Made by a program: the position numbers and the translations under genes. Below, in pieces: positions 24,325 to 33,237 of a stretch of DNA of 64,000 nt. The notes under the pieces are model-generated. The model was not told where the DNA came from. It saw only the letters and a program-made list of their open reading frames with translations, and did no database searches. The stretch is taken from positions 3,534,001 through 3,598,000 of the forward strand of contig CP021237.1 in NCBI GenBank assembly GCA_002151545.1, written 5' to 3'. Each line of letters opens with the position of its first letter. Within the stretch, counting starts at the first letter, position 1. Source of the DNA: Sphingobacteriaceae bacterium GW460-11-11-14-LB5. GTDB lineage: Bacteria; Bacteroidota; Bacteroidia; Sphingobacteriales; Sphingobacteriaceae.

Positions 24325-27232
24325 GACCAAAAAACTTTTTCCCCAATAAAATATCAAGCGCCAACGGAAAATTCATGGTTTGTGTCTTAACACCCAATTC
24401 AACCTCAAATGTTTCCTTAAGTCGGTAATCGAGGATTTCGTATACGGTTTTTCCATTCAGTTCATCCGCATCATAGTCAAATTGTGCAAAAATCTCCCGT
24501 CCCCCTTGCTTTTTTTCACGGATAAAACCGGCCCCCAGCACCAGCCCAATCTTCACAAGATCTCCATAAAAGTATTCCTGTAGCAACGGGATTACCTTGT
24601 TGTATATAACATGTTGCAAATCTTCAAATGAGAAAATGGACATAAAATAAGAATGGCCTATCACATGATCGCCCGACAGCAATTTTTCCAGCCTCGCATT
24701 AATCTTCTCCAAAAAATCTTTTAGGTTAAATCCACTAAAGATTTTTCCAAATATTCCCTCATCAGCCCCAGAGTATTTCATCTTGTTCCATATCTCTTCC
24801 TTTTTTTCCTCCTGCATCCCTTCAAGTTCTGTTGCACCCAGGAAACGGTATAGTGAAGTCTCCTTCTCAATAAACTCCGGATGGTTCCAAGGCTTATCCT
24901 CATAAGCCCACCACAACTGCCAGATCAGGCGTCCGGAATCCAGAAGTTCCGGATGGGAAGGCATCTCCTCAAAACTGAACCTTCTTCTCAAAGCTGTGTC
25001 GAGCGCTTCAACACTCCTGTCTGCCGTGTTCATTGTACCAATGATATAAAGGTTGCGCGGCACACTAAAGGCATGTGCAGAGTATGGGAGAATAATCCTC
25101 AATTCCTCTTCAGCATCCCGCCGTTTGGAATCCTCGATCAGCGTGATGAGTTCGCCAAAGATCTGCGAGACATTCCCCCTATTAATTTCATCGATGATCA
25201 GTACAAAATTCTTTCTGGTATTATCTTCATCGGTTACATGGAATGGATAATTAGCCTGAATGTATTCGCTTATTGCTATTGTGTAAGATTTCCAATCATC
25301 AACAATTGCGCTGATCATGTAGTTCATGACCATACTCCTGGTCACCACCATCTCGGTCGCATTTGCCGTCTGCGGAATAGCGACCACATTATGGTTTGAA
25401 TTGATCCTGATATTAAAGGGTTTCTTGAGTTTGGGCGTGTGAAGAACAAGTACATTTTCATTTTCTACCACCTCGTTGATAAACCTATCGTAGGATTCAT
25501 CGAAGCCTGAAACAGATTTTGTTTTCGATGCCTGGAGACAGATTTTTTTGAATAAGCCATCCGTTACTTGGTAGTTTACGACACCTTCTGTACCCTTGGG
25601 TGCGATAGGTTTAATTCCTTCTATAAAATCCTCATAGGACATGCTCTGGTGAAATGTGCAGAAAGCAATCTGTCCTTTACCATTGTCGAAATCGCTGATC
25701 AATAGATCCCGGAAATGCTGGGTAAGCGCATGCCTATTATTACGGTTGGCCTGGTAAAAAACTGGATCTATGATTTTTAGCGCCCTGTCAATTGTATGGT
25801 ATGTTTTTCCGGTTCCCGGGGGACCGTAGAGGATGTGGTTCAGTTCCATTTTTTTAGGGTTGTTTTTTTCTGACGTTGTTTTAGGGTCTAAAGGCATAAA
25901 ATACCTCACCCGGTCTGCAATACTGGTTTCAAGGAAAAGCAATTGCTCCATTATTTTATCCACGACATCTTCATCAAAGGGATTTAATCCCACTTTCGTC
26001 CCGATACTGTGCTCCCCCTGCCATGGAATCCATTCCAGTCCTTCAGGTAGCTCACTTCCGATCAGCGTTTTATATTTCTGTTTCTGCTTACCTTCAAAAT
26101 GGATATCAACGAAAAAACACTTCTTAAAAATGCCACGGCTTCTAATGGAAACTTCAAAATGGGCGTCTAAATTGCCGATCTGCATAGCCGCGTCACCGAT
26201 CCAGACATAACTGCCATTTTTCAGGCCACTGTCCTGTAGGTGCGAATGATCAACTGTAAAATCTTTCAGGATGGATTCCTCTTCCTGCATGGCCGACTTC
26301 AGGTCGCTGATCACGTTTTTAAACGTGACGGCATTTTTGTCAAGCATCTTGTACAAAATATCCTGCGCCAGAAGTTTGTGGTTCTGATCCTGAAATAATC
26401 CTGCAGGAAGCCTTTCGGCTACGATTTCCAGAAGCTCATTATCATGCTTGATGTACCGTTCAACCATGTCCTCAACAAGTTCTAGATAATGTATATATTT
26501 TTCATTTTTCTTTCTCGTTTTTAGTCCAAGCTTATTGCAATATTTAACATAGAAAGAACTCTTATAAAAAGCATATTTTTCTGGGTATTTAACCGTTAGA
26601 AAGGTCGCGATTGCCCGCTCATCGTGATGATGGTACAATTTCTGCCCCATTGACCGGTAAGTCTTATCGATCAGGCCTTGAAATATGGCAATCCTTTCCG
26701 CAAGCAAACCATCTTCATTGAAAAGGACTTCAAGCGCTTCCCGGTATGCAGGCGCATTCATAGATAAAATGTGATTCCTAACACCCCTGGTCGTGTGATA
26801 GATCAAATTTTCATAAGTAATTACTCTAATTTTTTCGGCAAAATCCAAACCGTCTATATCTGGTTTTCCCCCCAGGTCGGTTAGCATCCGCCATTTATAG
26901 AGTTCGTCACCCAGACCTTTTTCGATCAGATCCTCTTTGTAACCCTCTATCATCTGGAGAACCGGATCTTCATTTCGTTTTTCGATCACAAATTCAGGCC
27001 CCAATTGTAAAAGAAACCGCTGGGCCATGCTGGTCGTAAGTTGATCGTGTACCAACAAATTTCCATTTGCAAATTCATTTGCGACTATCACAACATGTTT
27101 TGGTGGGTATTTTTTTCCATCATAGGAAAGATCGTATACCGATGACTTTCCGAGTGGGTATCTCAAACCATTATCTCTGATATCAGAAATGGCCTGGAGA
27201 ATATGTTCTTTCGTAATATTCTTAGGGATCAA
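24317..27232 (-). CDS. mcrB: McrB-type GTPase with ScoMcrA-like N-terminal head
   Basis: This 971-residue protein is the GTP-driven motor of McrBC. Residues 1-90 (NITKEHILQAI...YPPKHVVIVANEF) resemble the N-terminal head domain found in ScoMcrA-like restriction proteins; a middle region of about 300 residues should carry the modified-DNA reader. The AAA+ module has Walker A GPPGTGKT at about 468-475, Walker B VLIIDEINRG near 675 and the McrB signature MNTADRS near 735. The start is TTG at 27232: an in-frame stop lies five codons upstream and there is no ATG near the conserved N-terminus. It is co-transcribed with mcrC. The modification recognised is unknown. Confidence 0.9.
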   Translation of the reverse strand: MIPKNITKEHILQAISDIRDNGLRYPLGKSSVYDLSYDGKKYPPKHVVIVANEFANGNLLVHDQLTTSMAQRFLLQLGPEFVIEKRNEDPVLQMIEGYKEDLIEKGLGDELYKWRMLTDLGGKPDIDGLDFAEKIRVITYENLIYHTTRGVRNHILSMNAPAYREALEVLFNEDGLLAERIAIFQGLIDKTYRSMGQKLYHHHDERAIATFLTVKYPEKYAFYKSSFYVKYCNKLGLKTRKKNEKYIHYLELVEDMVERYIKHDNELLEIVAERLPAGLFQDQNHKLLAQDILYKMLDKNAVTFKNVISDLKSAMQEEESILKDFTVDHSHLQDSGLKNGSYVWIGDAAMQIGNLDAHFEVSIRSRGIFKKCFFVDIHFEGKQKQKYKTLIGSELPEGLEWIPWQGEHSIGTKVGLNPFDEDVVDKIMEQLLFLETSIADRVRYFMPLDPKTTSEKNNPKKMELNHILYGPPGTGKTYHTIDRALKIIDPVFYQANRNNRHALTQHFRDLLISDFDNGKGQIAFCTFHQSMSYEDFIEGIKPIAPKGTEGVVNYQVTDGLFKKICLQASKTKSVSGFDESYDRFINEVVENENVLVLHTPKLKKPFNIRINSNHNVVAIPQTANATEMVVTRSMVMNYMISAIVDDWKSYTIAISEYIQANYPFHVTDEDNTRKNFVLIIDEINRGNVSQIFGELITLIEDSKRRDAEEELRIILPYSAHAFSVPRNLYIIGTMNTADRSVEALDTALRRRFSFEEMPSHPELLDSGRLIWQLWWAYEDKPWNHPEFIEKETSLYRFLGATELEGMQEEKKEEIWNKMKYSGADEGIFGKIFSGFNLKDFLEKINARLEKLLSGDHVIGHSYFMSIFSFEDLQHVIYNKVIPLLQEYFYGDLVKIGLVLGAGFIREKKQGGREIFAQFDYDADELNGKTVYEILDYRLKETFEVELGVKTQTMNFPLALDILLGKKFFGHD

Positions 27233-27389
27233 TTGAGCGTTTGTTTAAATGTTTATAATTATCTCCATGCGTTGCAACGTAAGATGGCCTAAAATAGTAA
27301 ATATTAATTATACACCAGTTGGAACATAGGCTTTGCAATCTTCTTTCAATTGAAATCCAATGGCCATAATAACTAAGCTATTTCTGTGG

Positions 27390-27578
27390 TCACTTACGCC
27401 CTGCAATCTTGGCCCCAAGATGAAACATTGTTTTAGCCCCATGCCTGGCTTTTAGTTTTTTGATGGTTTTTTCGATCGCACTAAGACTGCAGGGCACCAT
27501 CTCAAGCTCTGTGAGTCTTTCTGAAATTTCTTTTTGATTCATCCCCTGGAGTAGGCAGCTTATAATTACTTTTTCCAT
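27390..27578 (-). CDS. Small LuxR/GerE-like helix-turn-helix protein
   Basis: From the ATG at 27578 the product has 62 residues and is little more than one helix-turn-helix: a helix (VIISCLLQGMNQKEISERL), a turn with SAIEKTIKKLKARHGAKTMFHL, and a basic end. The pattern resembles the LuxR/GerE DNA-binding domain, as in the regulator at 27758. A longer frame starts at 27626, but the -7 box TATATTTG lies inside it, just before the inner ATG, which favours the short form. It may be a stand-alone regulator of island genes. The family assignment is tentative. Confidence 0.55.
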   Translation of the reverse strand: MEKVIISCLLQGMNQKEISERLTELEMVPCSLSAIEKTIKKLKARHGAKTMFHLGAKIAGRK

Positions 27579-27581
27579 GAA

Positions 27582-27589
27582 CAAATATA
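27582..27589 (-). promoter_or_regulatory. -7 box TATATTTG before the small HTH gene
   Basis: The match to TAnnTTTG is exact and lies 3 bases before the ATG at 27578. A GTTG is present 23 bases further upstream. If used, the mRNA would be leaderless or start within the gene's first codons. Confidence 0.4.
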
Positions 27590-27757
27590 AATATTCATGA
27601 TTATCCATAGTCCAACAGGAAACCAAAATCAGTCGGCTACCCTCGGCTGGTTATTCCTTAACAGAGACAGCATAAAAACAAACAAATAATTCTGCTGACT
27701 TATATCTTACTAATCTCAGCTATATACTCACGACTACAAGCATCAAAATAATTCCAA

Positions 27758-28459
27758 TTACAGATTATCAATATCACATATCTTATTTTTCAGTGCAAAA
27801 AGCACCAGCCCCTGCCTGTTCCTAATACCAAAGCGCGTAAAGATGGCTGCTCTGTATCCATCTACTGTTTTCGGGCTGAGAAACATTTTCCCAGCGATCT
27901 CCTCATAGGTCAGATCCGAACAGGCTAAACGGATAAACTTGAGTTCGATCTCACTGATCTGGTCCCAAAGTCCCTGGCCATTTACGGCCGGGGATCCATT
28001 AGTGCCAGATTCCTGCTGCTGTAAAGAATCGATCAACTTTCCGGTCAGATAATCTGTATAGTAAAATCCTTTATTACTGATTGCCTGGAGCGCTTGATGG
28101 ATATCTTCCACTTCAATGTCCTTGGATAAGTATCCCTTAACACCCAAACGCATCATCCGAACAATCGCTTCTTCACTATCGACCATTGAGACTACTAACA
28201 CGGCAATTTTTGGATAATTGTCCCTTAACCATAACATGGCCTCATAGCCATCCATATCAGGCATGTCTATATCAAGCAGCAGTATGTCTGGAAGTGCTTT
28301 TTTATCTAGTTTTCTGATCATGTCCTTTCCACTTTCAGCCTCAAGGACAACAAGGTAATTATGTTTGTCTGCCAGATTGATCAGGGTGATCAACCCTTTT
28401 CTGAATAGATTATGATCATCAACTATGGCTATTTTTATCTGTGGTTTGCGGTATGACAT
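27758..28459 (-). CDS. LuxR-type response regulator
   Basis: This 233-residue protein has an N-terminal receiver domain (IKIAIVDDHNLFRKGL at 8-23, phosphorylation site D63 in LLLDIDMPDMDG) and a C-terminal GerE/LuxR helix-turn-helix (about 165-225, LTYEEIAGKMFLSPKTVDGYRAAI). It belongs to the NarL/FixJ family and should bind DNA as a phosphorylated dimer. The kinase gene ends one base upstream, so the pair is translated together. The target genes are not known; the neighbours within the island are the first candidates. Confidence 0.92.
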   Translation of the reverse strand: MSYRKPQIKIAIVDDHNLFRKGLITLINLADKHNYLVVLEAESGKDMIRKLDKKALPDILLLDIDMPDMDGYEAMLWLRDNYPKIAVLVVSMVDSEEAIVRMMRLGVKGYLSKDIEVEDIHQALQAISNKGFYYTDYLTGKLIDSLQQQESGTNGSPAVNGQGLWDQISEIELKFIRLACSDLTYEEIAGKMFLSPKTVDGYRAAIFTRFGIRNRQGLVLFALKNKICDIDNL

Positions 28460-28460
28460 A

Positions 28461-29270
28461 CTAATATGATTTATTTAACGGGATGGCAACGCTAACCTGC
28501 GTACCGGAACCCGGTGTACTGCTGATCTGTAATTGAGCATTGATAAGTTTCGCTCGTCCGGCAATATTAAGCAGCCCGGTACTTTCCCGCTCAGAGGCTT
28601 CCTGCGCGGCTTTAAACTGATCAAAACCCTTACCATCGTCTGAAATCCGAAGGTCCAGGGAGTTTTCTGAATAACTTAAAAGAACTTCTACATTTTTTGC
28701 CTCTGAGTGTTTTACAATATTATTGAGTATTTCCTGACAGAGGCGGTAAAGTACGATTTCCTGACTGGCAGGTAAGCGGAAAGGAGTTCCCACGCGGTTA
28801 TAGGAAACTAAATATTTTTTTGTCTTATCTAGCCTTTGGAGTTCATGTTCAAGCCTTTTATCAAAACCGGCCTTCATGATAAAATCTGAGTTGAGAGACA
28901 CACTAAGCGCTTTAACTTCTGCCATAAGTTCCTTTGCAAGCAGCTTGGTCTCATTTACATGTTCCCTCACCTCACCCGAACTCTGGGCGAGTACAGCTGA
29001 AAGGTTAATATTTATAAGAGAAACAAGATGGCTGAAATTGGCATGGAGTTCCTTTGCTATATGGTCAAGCGTACGATCCTGTATTTCCAGTTTTGATTGC
29101 AGGACAGTCTGATTGAATGTTTCCCGCAGCTGAAGTACTTCCTGTTCATGCTGAAACCTTTTTTTTTGCTGCCTGAAAAAAAAATAGGTAAGCAGACACA
29201 CGAAGAAAAATACCACGGACGTCGATACCAGAATGGTTAGAAGGATTTCCTGTGAACGGGATTCTTGCAT
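28461..29270 (-). CDS. NarL-type sensor histidine kinase
   Basis: This 269-residue kinase has one N-terminal transmembrane helix (about 9-33), a short coiled-coil linker, a dimerisation/phosphoacceptor helix with IAKELHANFSHL (H76 the likely phosphorylated residue) and a HATPase domain with NNIVKHSEA, ISDDGKGFD and GLLNIAGRAKLINA. There is no periplasmic sensor domain, so the signal may come from a partner, possibly the membrane protein whose gene overlaps its start by 34 bases. It should phosphorylate the regulator at 27758. Confidence 0.9.
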   Translation of the reverse strand: MQESRSQEILLTILVSTSVVFFFVCLLTYFFFRQQKKRFQHEQEVLQLRETFNQTVLQSKLEIQDRTLDHIAKELHANFSHLVSLININLSAVLAQSSGEVREHVNETKLLAKELMAEVKALSVSLNSDFIMKAGFDKRLEHELQRLDKTKKYLVSYNRVGTPFRLPASQEIVLYRLCQEILNNIVKHSEAKNVEVLLSYSENSLDLRISDDGKGFDQFKAAQEASERESTGLLNIAGRAKLINAQLQISSTPGSGTQVSVAIPLNKSY

Positions 29271-29917
29271 AGAAAGGCGATTAGATAGCAGATGTACATT
29301 AATATATTAAGTATCAGCAGGATATTGAACAAGGCCATTGCAAGGGACAGGTTGGTCCTGCTGAGATAGTTGATAAAAATAAAGTAGGGAAGACTTACTG
29401 CATGAAAGACTAACGTACCCAGCGAAATCCAGAAAAGCGGCTCTCTTCCCACTGTACGTGGTATCTTCCTGTTAAGCTCCTGAATGAAGTAGGATGCCGC
29501 ATAGGCAATTAATATGCCACTTCCAAGTATGATACTGAAGGTATCTAATTGCCCAATTCCCTGGATCGTAAAAATGTTGGCCAGTGAAAATATTGCAAAA
29601 ACAATTGCTAAATACCATCCTGATTTTCCTAGTTTTCGGTTTTCAGAAACGGAGGAATAAAAGAAAATATAAAACAGGTACTCCGGAATAAAATAAAGAT
29701 TATATATCCAGAGATTCTGTTTTGGAAAATCCCAATAGGCGGTGCTATGCAGTCCAAGTTTCCAGCTAACAGCAAATACCTCCATCAGAAAAGTAGCAAT
29801 CAGGAATACCGAAAACACACGGTAAGATCCTGCCCAGCGGTCCCTCCAAGTCTTCAAACTACATATCATACTGGCAGTCAAAGGGATCAGATAAAGATAC
29901 TGGGCAGGATTTTTCAT
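29237..29917 (-). CDS. Polytopic membrane protein paired with the kinase
   Basis: This 226-residue protein has about seven hydrophobic segments spread evenly from residue 8 to 218, separated by short charged loops. It has no motif that I can name. Its 3' end overlaps the kinase start by 34 bases, a sign of translational coupling, so it probably acts as the sensing or accessory subunit of that kinase, in the way that 7TM sensor modules serve other kinases. That role is inferred from position alone. Confidence 0.65.
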   Translation of the reverse strand: MKNPAQYLYLIPLTASMICSLKTWRDRWAGSYRVFSVFLIATFLMEVFAVSWKLGLHSTAYWDFPKQNLWIYNLYFIPEYLFYIFFYSSVSENRKLGKSGWYLAIVFAIFSLANIFTIQGIGQLDTFSIILGSGILIAYAASYFIQELNRKIPRTVGREPLFWISLGTLVFHAVSLPYFIFINYLSRTNLSLAMALFNILLILNILMYICYLIAFLCKNPVHRKSF

Positions 29918-29949
29918 CCTTGAAGATACATCATCTTTTAGGAATTTTC

Positions 29950-30378
29950 CTAGCCCTCTTTAATATCATCACACATCGGTGGGCATGGAGATCCAACATT
30001 GAAGTCCCTTGGGGTACTTCCCTCAACAGAGCGAAGCTGAAAGTCCGGCTGGTCTTCAAGAGTGATATCCGAATGGCCGCCGGTCAATTCGTCAGGCTTA
30101 GTCATCACCATCAGCAGACAAAGCTGCCCGCTGTAAGTATCCTTTTCACCGTATGCCCCGAAATAAATCCTGAGGCCGTCTGCATTGGCCTTCTCCATTT
30201 CCTCAAGTAAGAAGGTGATATGTTCTTTCGTATACCAGATCGAACGAGTATCAGGTTTACTGATCTTTTCCGATAATACAGGATGTTTGGTCTGCGCAAA
30301 TCTTAAGATGCGCTCATTCGTGAGGGTTTTTCCCACGAAAAAGAAAGGTAAGGGTCTTGCCCCATTTTGCTTTAACAT
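29950..30378 (-). CDS. Conserved-looking hypothetical protein
   Basis: I place the start at the ATG of MLKQNGARP (30378). The longer frame to 30495 reads through a GC-rich leader with no protein character. The 142-residue product is soluble, with a central segment KPDTRSIWYTKEHITFLLEEM...DGLRIYFGAYG...GQLCLLMV and a cysteine-containing tail (SPCPPMCDD). It looks like a compact alpha/beta domain of a Bacteroidota family with no known function. It lies 32 bases upstream of the membrane protein gene and may belong to the same operon as the kinase and regulator. Confidence 0.6.
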   Translation of the reverse strand: MLKQNGARPLPFFFVGKTLTNERILRFAQTKHPVLSEKISKPDTRSIWYTKEHITFLLEEMEKANADGLRIYFGAYGEKDTYSGQLCLLMVMTKPDELTGGHSDITLEDQPDFQLRSVEGSTPRDFNVGSPCPPMCDDIKEG

Positions 30379-30710
30379 AAAATTGAATTTATTTGTTTTT
30401 AAAACTGGGACAATGATACACCCGCAGAAAAGCGATTCCAATAGCATCAACTGCCCGGCGCGGAAAACCGCCCCATTTCCCTGAAAAACGGGCATCTTAC
30501 AGGAAAAACCCCTGGTTTTTACAGGAGATCTCCCTTCACCTTAAAAAATACTTTTCCCTAACGGACCAGGCAGACCCTTCCCCATCCTAAAAAAACAGCC
30601 TGGATCAGCTGGAAAACGGGCAAAATAAATTACAGGGTTTCTCCCTTTGATTACAGGTTTTTTCCAAAATCATTACGGCCTAGTTTTGATCGATTTAAAA
30701 AAATATCATT
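30379..30710. other. Divergent intergenic region with promoter candidate
   Basis: About 330 bases separate the minus-strand signalling genes from the TIR operon. TAGTTTTG at 30681-30688 matches the -7 consensus on the plus strand, 22 bases before the TIR start. GGTTTTT and AAAAACC stretches at 30500-30520 could form a weak hairpin. No ORF with codon-like character is present. Confidence 0.45.
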
Positions 30711-31292
30711 ATGTCATTATTTACAAGTAATTATCTCAAGGGGCTATCTAGAAACAAAAGCCTTAATGAGAGCGTTCAGCTCTCTGCCCAGCGTACTGCT
30801 GGTCACAGCACTTTCGACATTTTTCTTTGCCACAGTTTTCTCGATAAGGATGAGGTGGAAGGATTGTACCTGGAACTGACCAGGCAAGGCTTCAGGGTTT
30901 ATGTGGACTGGATCACTGATCCCCATCTTGACCGCGACAATGTTACAGAAGAAAGCGCAGCCCATATCCGTAGGCGTTTGAGGTCATCTAAATCACTTCT
31001 GCTCGCTATCTCGCACAATGCACAGATCTCCAAATGGGTACCATGGGAACTTGGTTATGTTGATGGGCATACCCAGCATTGCGCACTTGCACCAGTATCA
31101 AAGGATAATGCAAATAGGAGTTCTTTTGACAGGTCAGAATACCTCAAATTATACCCCTACGTCGAAAAGCCGAACGATCTTTCGGTGTTCAGTAACCGTC
31201 TTTTTGCTGTTGACTCTGCCTTTAAATATGTTGATTTAGATAGCTGGGTAAAGGGCGCTGCACCAAAACAGGAATTCCGCAAATTCTTTTAA
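30711..31292 (+). CDS. TIR-domain protein
   Basis: This 193-residue protein carries a TIR domain from residue 34: FDIFLCHSFLDKDEVEGLYLEL (strand A and helix), then GFRVYVDW (strand B), SKSLLLAIS and WVPWELGY, with E113 as the likely catalytic glutamate of NAD+-consuming TIR domains. The first 33 residues are polar. A C-terminal stretch (LKLYPYVEK...FKYVDLDSW) closes the fold. It is the first gene of a four-gene operon with gaps of 10, 11 and 6 bases. In bacterial defence such domains make a nucleotide signal from NAD+ or destroy NAD+ during infection. Confidence 0.88.
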   Translation: MSLFTSNYLKGLSRNKSLNESVQLSAQRTAGHSTFDIFLCHSFLDKDEVEGLYLELTRQGFRVYVDWITDPHLDRDNVTEESAAHIRRRLRSSKSLLLAISHNAQISKWVPWELGYVDGHTQHCALAPVSKDNANRSSFDRSEYLKLYPYVEKPNDLSVFSNRLFAVDSAFKYVDLDSWVKGAAPKQEFRKFF

Positions 31293-31302
31293 ACATTATA
31301 TC

Positions 31303-31674
31303 ATGCCTGATAAAAAAATAGTTTTTATCGCATTCGCCATCGAGGATGAGCGTTTACGCGATTTTCTTAAAGGCCAGTCATTACTGGACCATTGCCCCTT
31401 CGAATACATTGATCTTTCAGTAAAAGAAGCTTATGATAGCGACTGGAAAGAGAAAGTACGCACAAGAATCCGTCGCAGCCACGGTGTGATAGTACTGGTT
31501 AGTGAGAATTCCTTAACCTCTACCGGTCAAAAATGGGAAATACAATGCGCAAAAGAAGAGGGTAAGCCCATACTTGCCATATGGATTTATACAAACGACC
31601 GGACAGTCATTCCAGGGGTTTCCACCAAAATCTGGACCTGGGAAACAGTTGGCAAATTTATCGACAATATTTAA
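31303..31674 (+). CDS. ThsB-like TIR protein (DUF1863/MTH538 type)
   Basis: This 123-residue protein is a single flavodoxin-like/TIR-like domain of the ThsB kind: [17 protein letters not shown] at 6-22, [19 protein letters not shown] at 32-50, [16 protein letters not shown] at 55-70, and [11 protein letters not shown] with E79 as the probable catalytic glutamate. ThsB proteins of Thoeris systems turn NAD+ into cyclic ADP-ribose isomers that switch on an effector. Here the next gene encodes a caspase-like protease, the effector type of type IV Thoeris. It is therefore the best candidate for the signal-producing enzyme. Confidence 0.87.
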   Translation: MPDKKIVFIAFAIEDERLRDFLKGQSLLDHCPFEYIDLSVKEAYDSDWKEKVRTRIRRSHGVIVLVSENSLTSTGQKWEIQCAKEEGKPILAIWIYTNDRTVIPGVSTKIWTWETVGKFIDNI

Positions 31675-31685
31675 TCTTAACTATT

Positions 31686-32663
31686 ATGAAAATAGCACTT
31701 ATAGTCGGAATCGATTATTACCAAAACGTATCCGGTTTACACGGATGCGTAAACGACGCATACAGTGTTGAGAGTATGCTAAAGCGAAATGATGGTGGTT
31801 CGATCAACTTCAAAACCAAACTGGTTACCTCTTCTGGGCCTGCTGACCAGGTAAACAAACGGGAATTAAAGGACTTGATCAATGTTCTTTTTTCGCAGAA
31901 GGCTGAGGTAGCCTTGTTTTATTTTGCCGGCCATGGGTACATCGAAGCTAATGGCGGCTATCTTGTCGCCTCAGATGCCACCCATGGAGATGACGGCGTA
32001 TCCTTAAACGAGATTCTTGCCATGGCCAACCGTTCACCTGCGACCAATAAAATTATCATACTGGATAGTTGTCACTCTGGGATAGCGGGAACTTCCATGG
32101 AAAATGCAGAAATCTCCCACCTCTCAGATGGTATGACCATTCTTACCGCCTCCACTGCCGAACAGTACGCATCCGAAGAAAACGGAAGCGGCATTTTTAC
32201 CACACTTATGGTAGATGCTTTGAGTGGTAGTGCAGCCAACCTTGTAGGGCAAGTAACCCCTGGTAGTATCTATGCCCATATCGATCAGTCACTAGGTGAT
32301 TGGGATAAGCAGCGCCCTGTATTTAAAACAAATGTCAAGAATTTTGTCTGCTTGAGAGAAGTTACCCCTCCCATTACCCTTGAGGATTTACGTTCTATAA
32401 CGGAGTATTTTCCAAGCGCAGGTGTGGAATTTCCACTTGATCCAACTTTTGAAGCTGAGATGAAAGGAAGAGATGAGGATATGCCAGCGCCAATAGAAAC
32501 GAATACAGTTATATTCAAAAGACTTCAGAAATTCAACCGGCTAAACTTATTGGAACCAGTAAATGCTCCCCATATGTGGAATGCTGCTATGGAAAGCAAA
32601 TCCTGCAGACTCACTGCCCTTGGCGAACATTACCGCAGACTAGTGGAAAAAGAGTTAATATAA
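31686..32663 (+). CDS. Caspase-like protease (peptidase C14 type)
   Basis: I chose the ATG at 31686 rather than the longer frame from 31581, because the extra 35 codons overlap the preceding gene and the caspase fold begins at [12 protein letters not shown]. The 325-residue product has the caspase dyad: H83 in FYFAGHG and C129 in ILDSCHSG. Residues about 225-325 form a helical C-terminal region ([21 protein letters not shown]...[12 protein letters not shown]). In type IV Thoeris a TIR-made nucleotide activates a caspase-like protease that degrades cell proteins and stops phage growth. The same role is likely here; the signal-binding site is not identified. Confidence 0.88.
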   Translation: MKIALIVGIDYYQNVSGLHGCVNDAYSVESMLKRNDGGSINFKTKLVTSSGPADQVNKRELKDLINVLFSQKAEVALFYFAGHGYIEANGGYLVASDATHGDDGVSLNEILAMANRSPATNKIIILDSCHSGIAGTSMENAEISHLSDGMTILTASTAEQYASEENGSGIFTTLMVDALSGSAANLVGQVTPGSIYAHIDQSLGDWDKQRPVFKTNVKNFVCLREVTPPITLEDLRSITEYFPSAGVEFPLDPTFEAEMKGRDEDMPAPIETNTVIFKRLQKFNRLNLLEPVNAPHMWNAAMESKSCRLTALGEHYRRLVEKELI

Positions 32664-32669
32664 CTAAAA

Positions 32670-33161
32670 ATGATAAGTATCGGTATTACCGGGCACCAAA
32701 GCCTCGATAAGCATCTTGCGAAAGGCTGGTTAAAAAAACAGCTATATGCTGAAATATCTGTTATTCCTAAGATCATCTGCGCCTATAGCTCACTCGCTGT
32801 AGGCGCAGATCAGCTTTTTGCTGAAGTTGTGCTGCAAAATAACATTGATCTTATTGCAATAGTCCCTTGCGACGATTATATACAAACATTTAAATACGCG
32901 CAGCAAAAGACATATCGGACCATACTGGAATTATGCAGTACTGTCGAAGTTCTTGCCTATCAACGTCCGTCAGAGCAAGCATTCCTCAGAGCAGGACAGG
33001 TAGTTGCTGATAGATCAGACATCCTTTTTGCTATATGGGATGGAAAGCCGGCCAAGGGACCAGGTGGAACTGCGGAGATCGTTGAATATGCATTGGGTAA
33101 AGGAAAAAGAATAGTACATTTCGATATTAATGCCCAGAAAGTTAACATACTTAGCCAGTAA
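32670..33161 (+). CDS. SLOG-like nucleotide-binding protein
   Basis: This 163-residue protein has a Rossmann-type SLOG/LOG-like fold: IGITGHQSL at the start, SSLAVGADQLFAE at about 40-52, VPCDDYIQTF, and the phosphate-binding part DRSDILFAIWDGKPAKGPGGTAEIV at the end. SLOG domains bind nucleotide-derived ligands, and the SLOG domain of type I Thoeris ThsA senses the TIR product. As a free-standing protein six bases after the caspase gene, it may sense, store or remove the signal. Function is inferred from fold and operon. Confidence 0.75.
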   Translation: MISIGITGHQSLDKHLAKGWLKKQLYAEISVIPKIICAYSSLAVGADQLFAEVVLQNNIDLIAIVPCDDYIQTFKYAQQKTYRTILELCSTVEVLAYQRPSEQAFLRAGQVVADRSDILFAIWDGKPAKGPGGTAEIVEYALGKGKRIVHFDINAQKVNILSQ

Positions 33162-33237
33162 TATCACTTAAGGCTATTCTATTATAATTTAAGCAGCGTC
33201 AATCACCACTGATTACCCAAAACTCCTTGATCTACTA

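Noticed and set aside
29950..30495. 181-residue form of the hypothetical protein
   Set aside because: The first 39 codons lie in a GC-rich leader and lack protein character; the ATG at 30378 fits better.
31581..31685. 35-codon N-terminal extension of the caspase-like protein
   Set aside because: It overlaps the end of the preceding TIR gene and has no similarity to the caspase fold, which begins at 31686.
30711..33161. CBASS system with caspase-like effector
   Set aside because: No CD-NTase (cyclase) gene is present; the two TIR proteins point to an NAD-derived signal instead.
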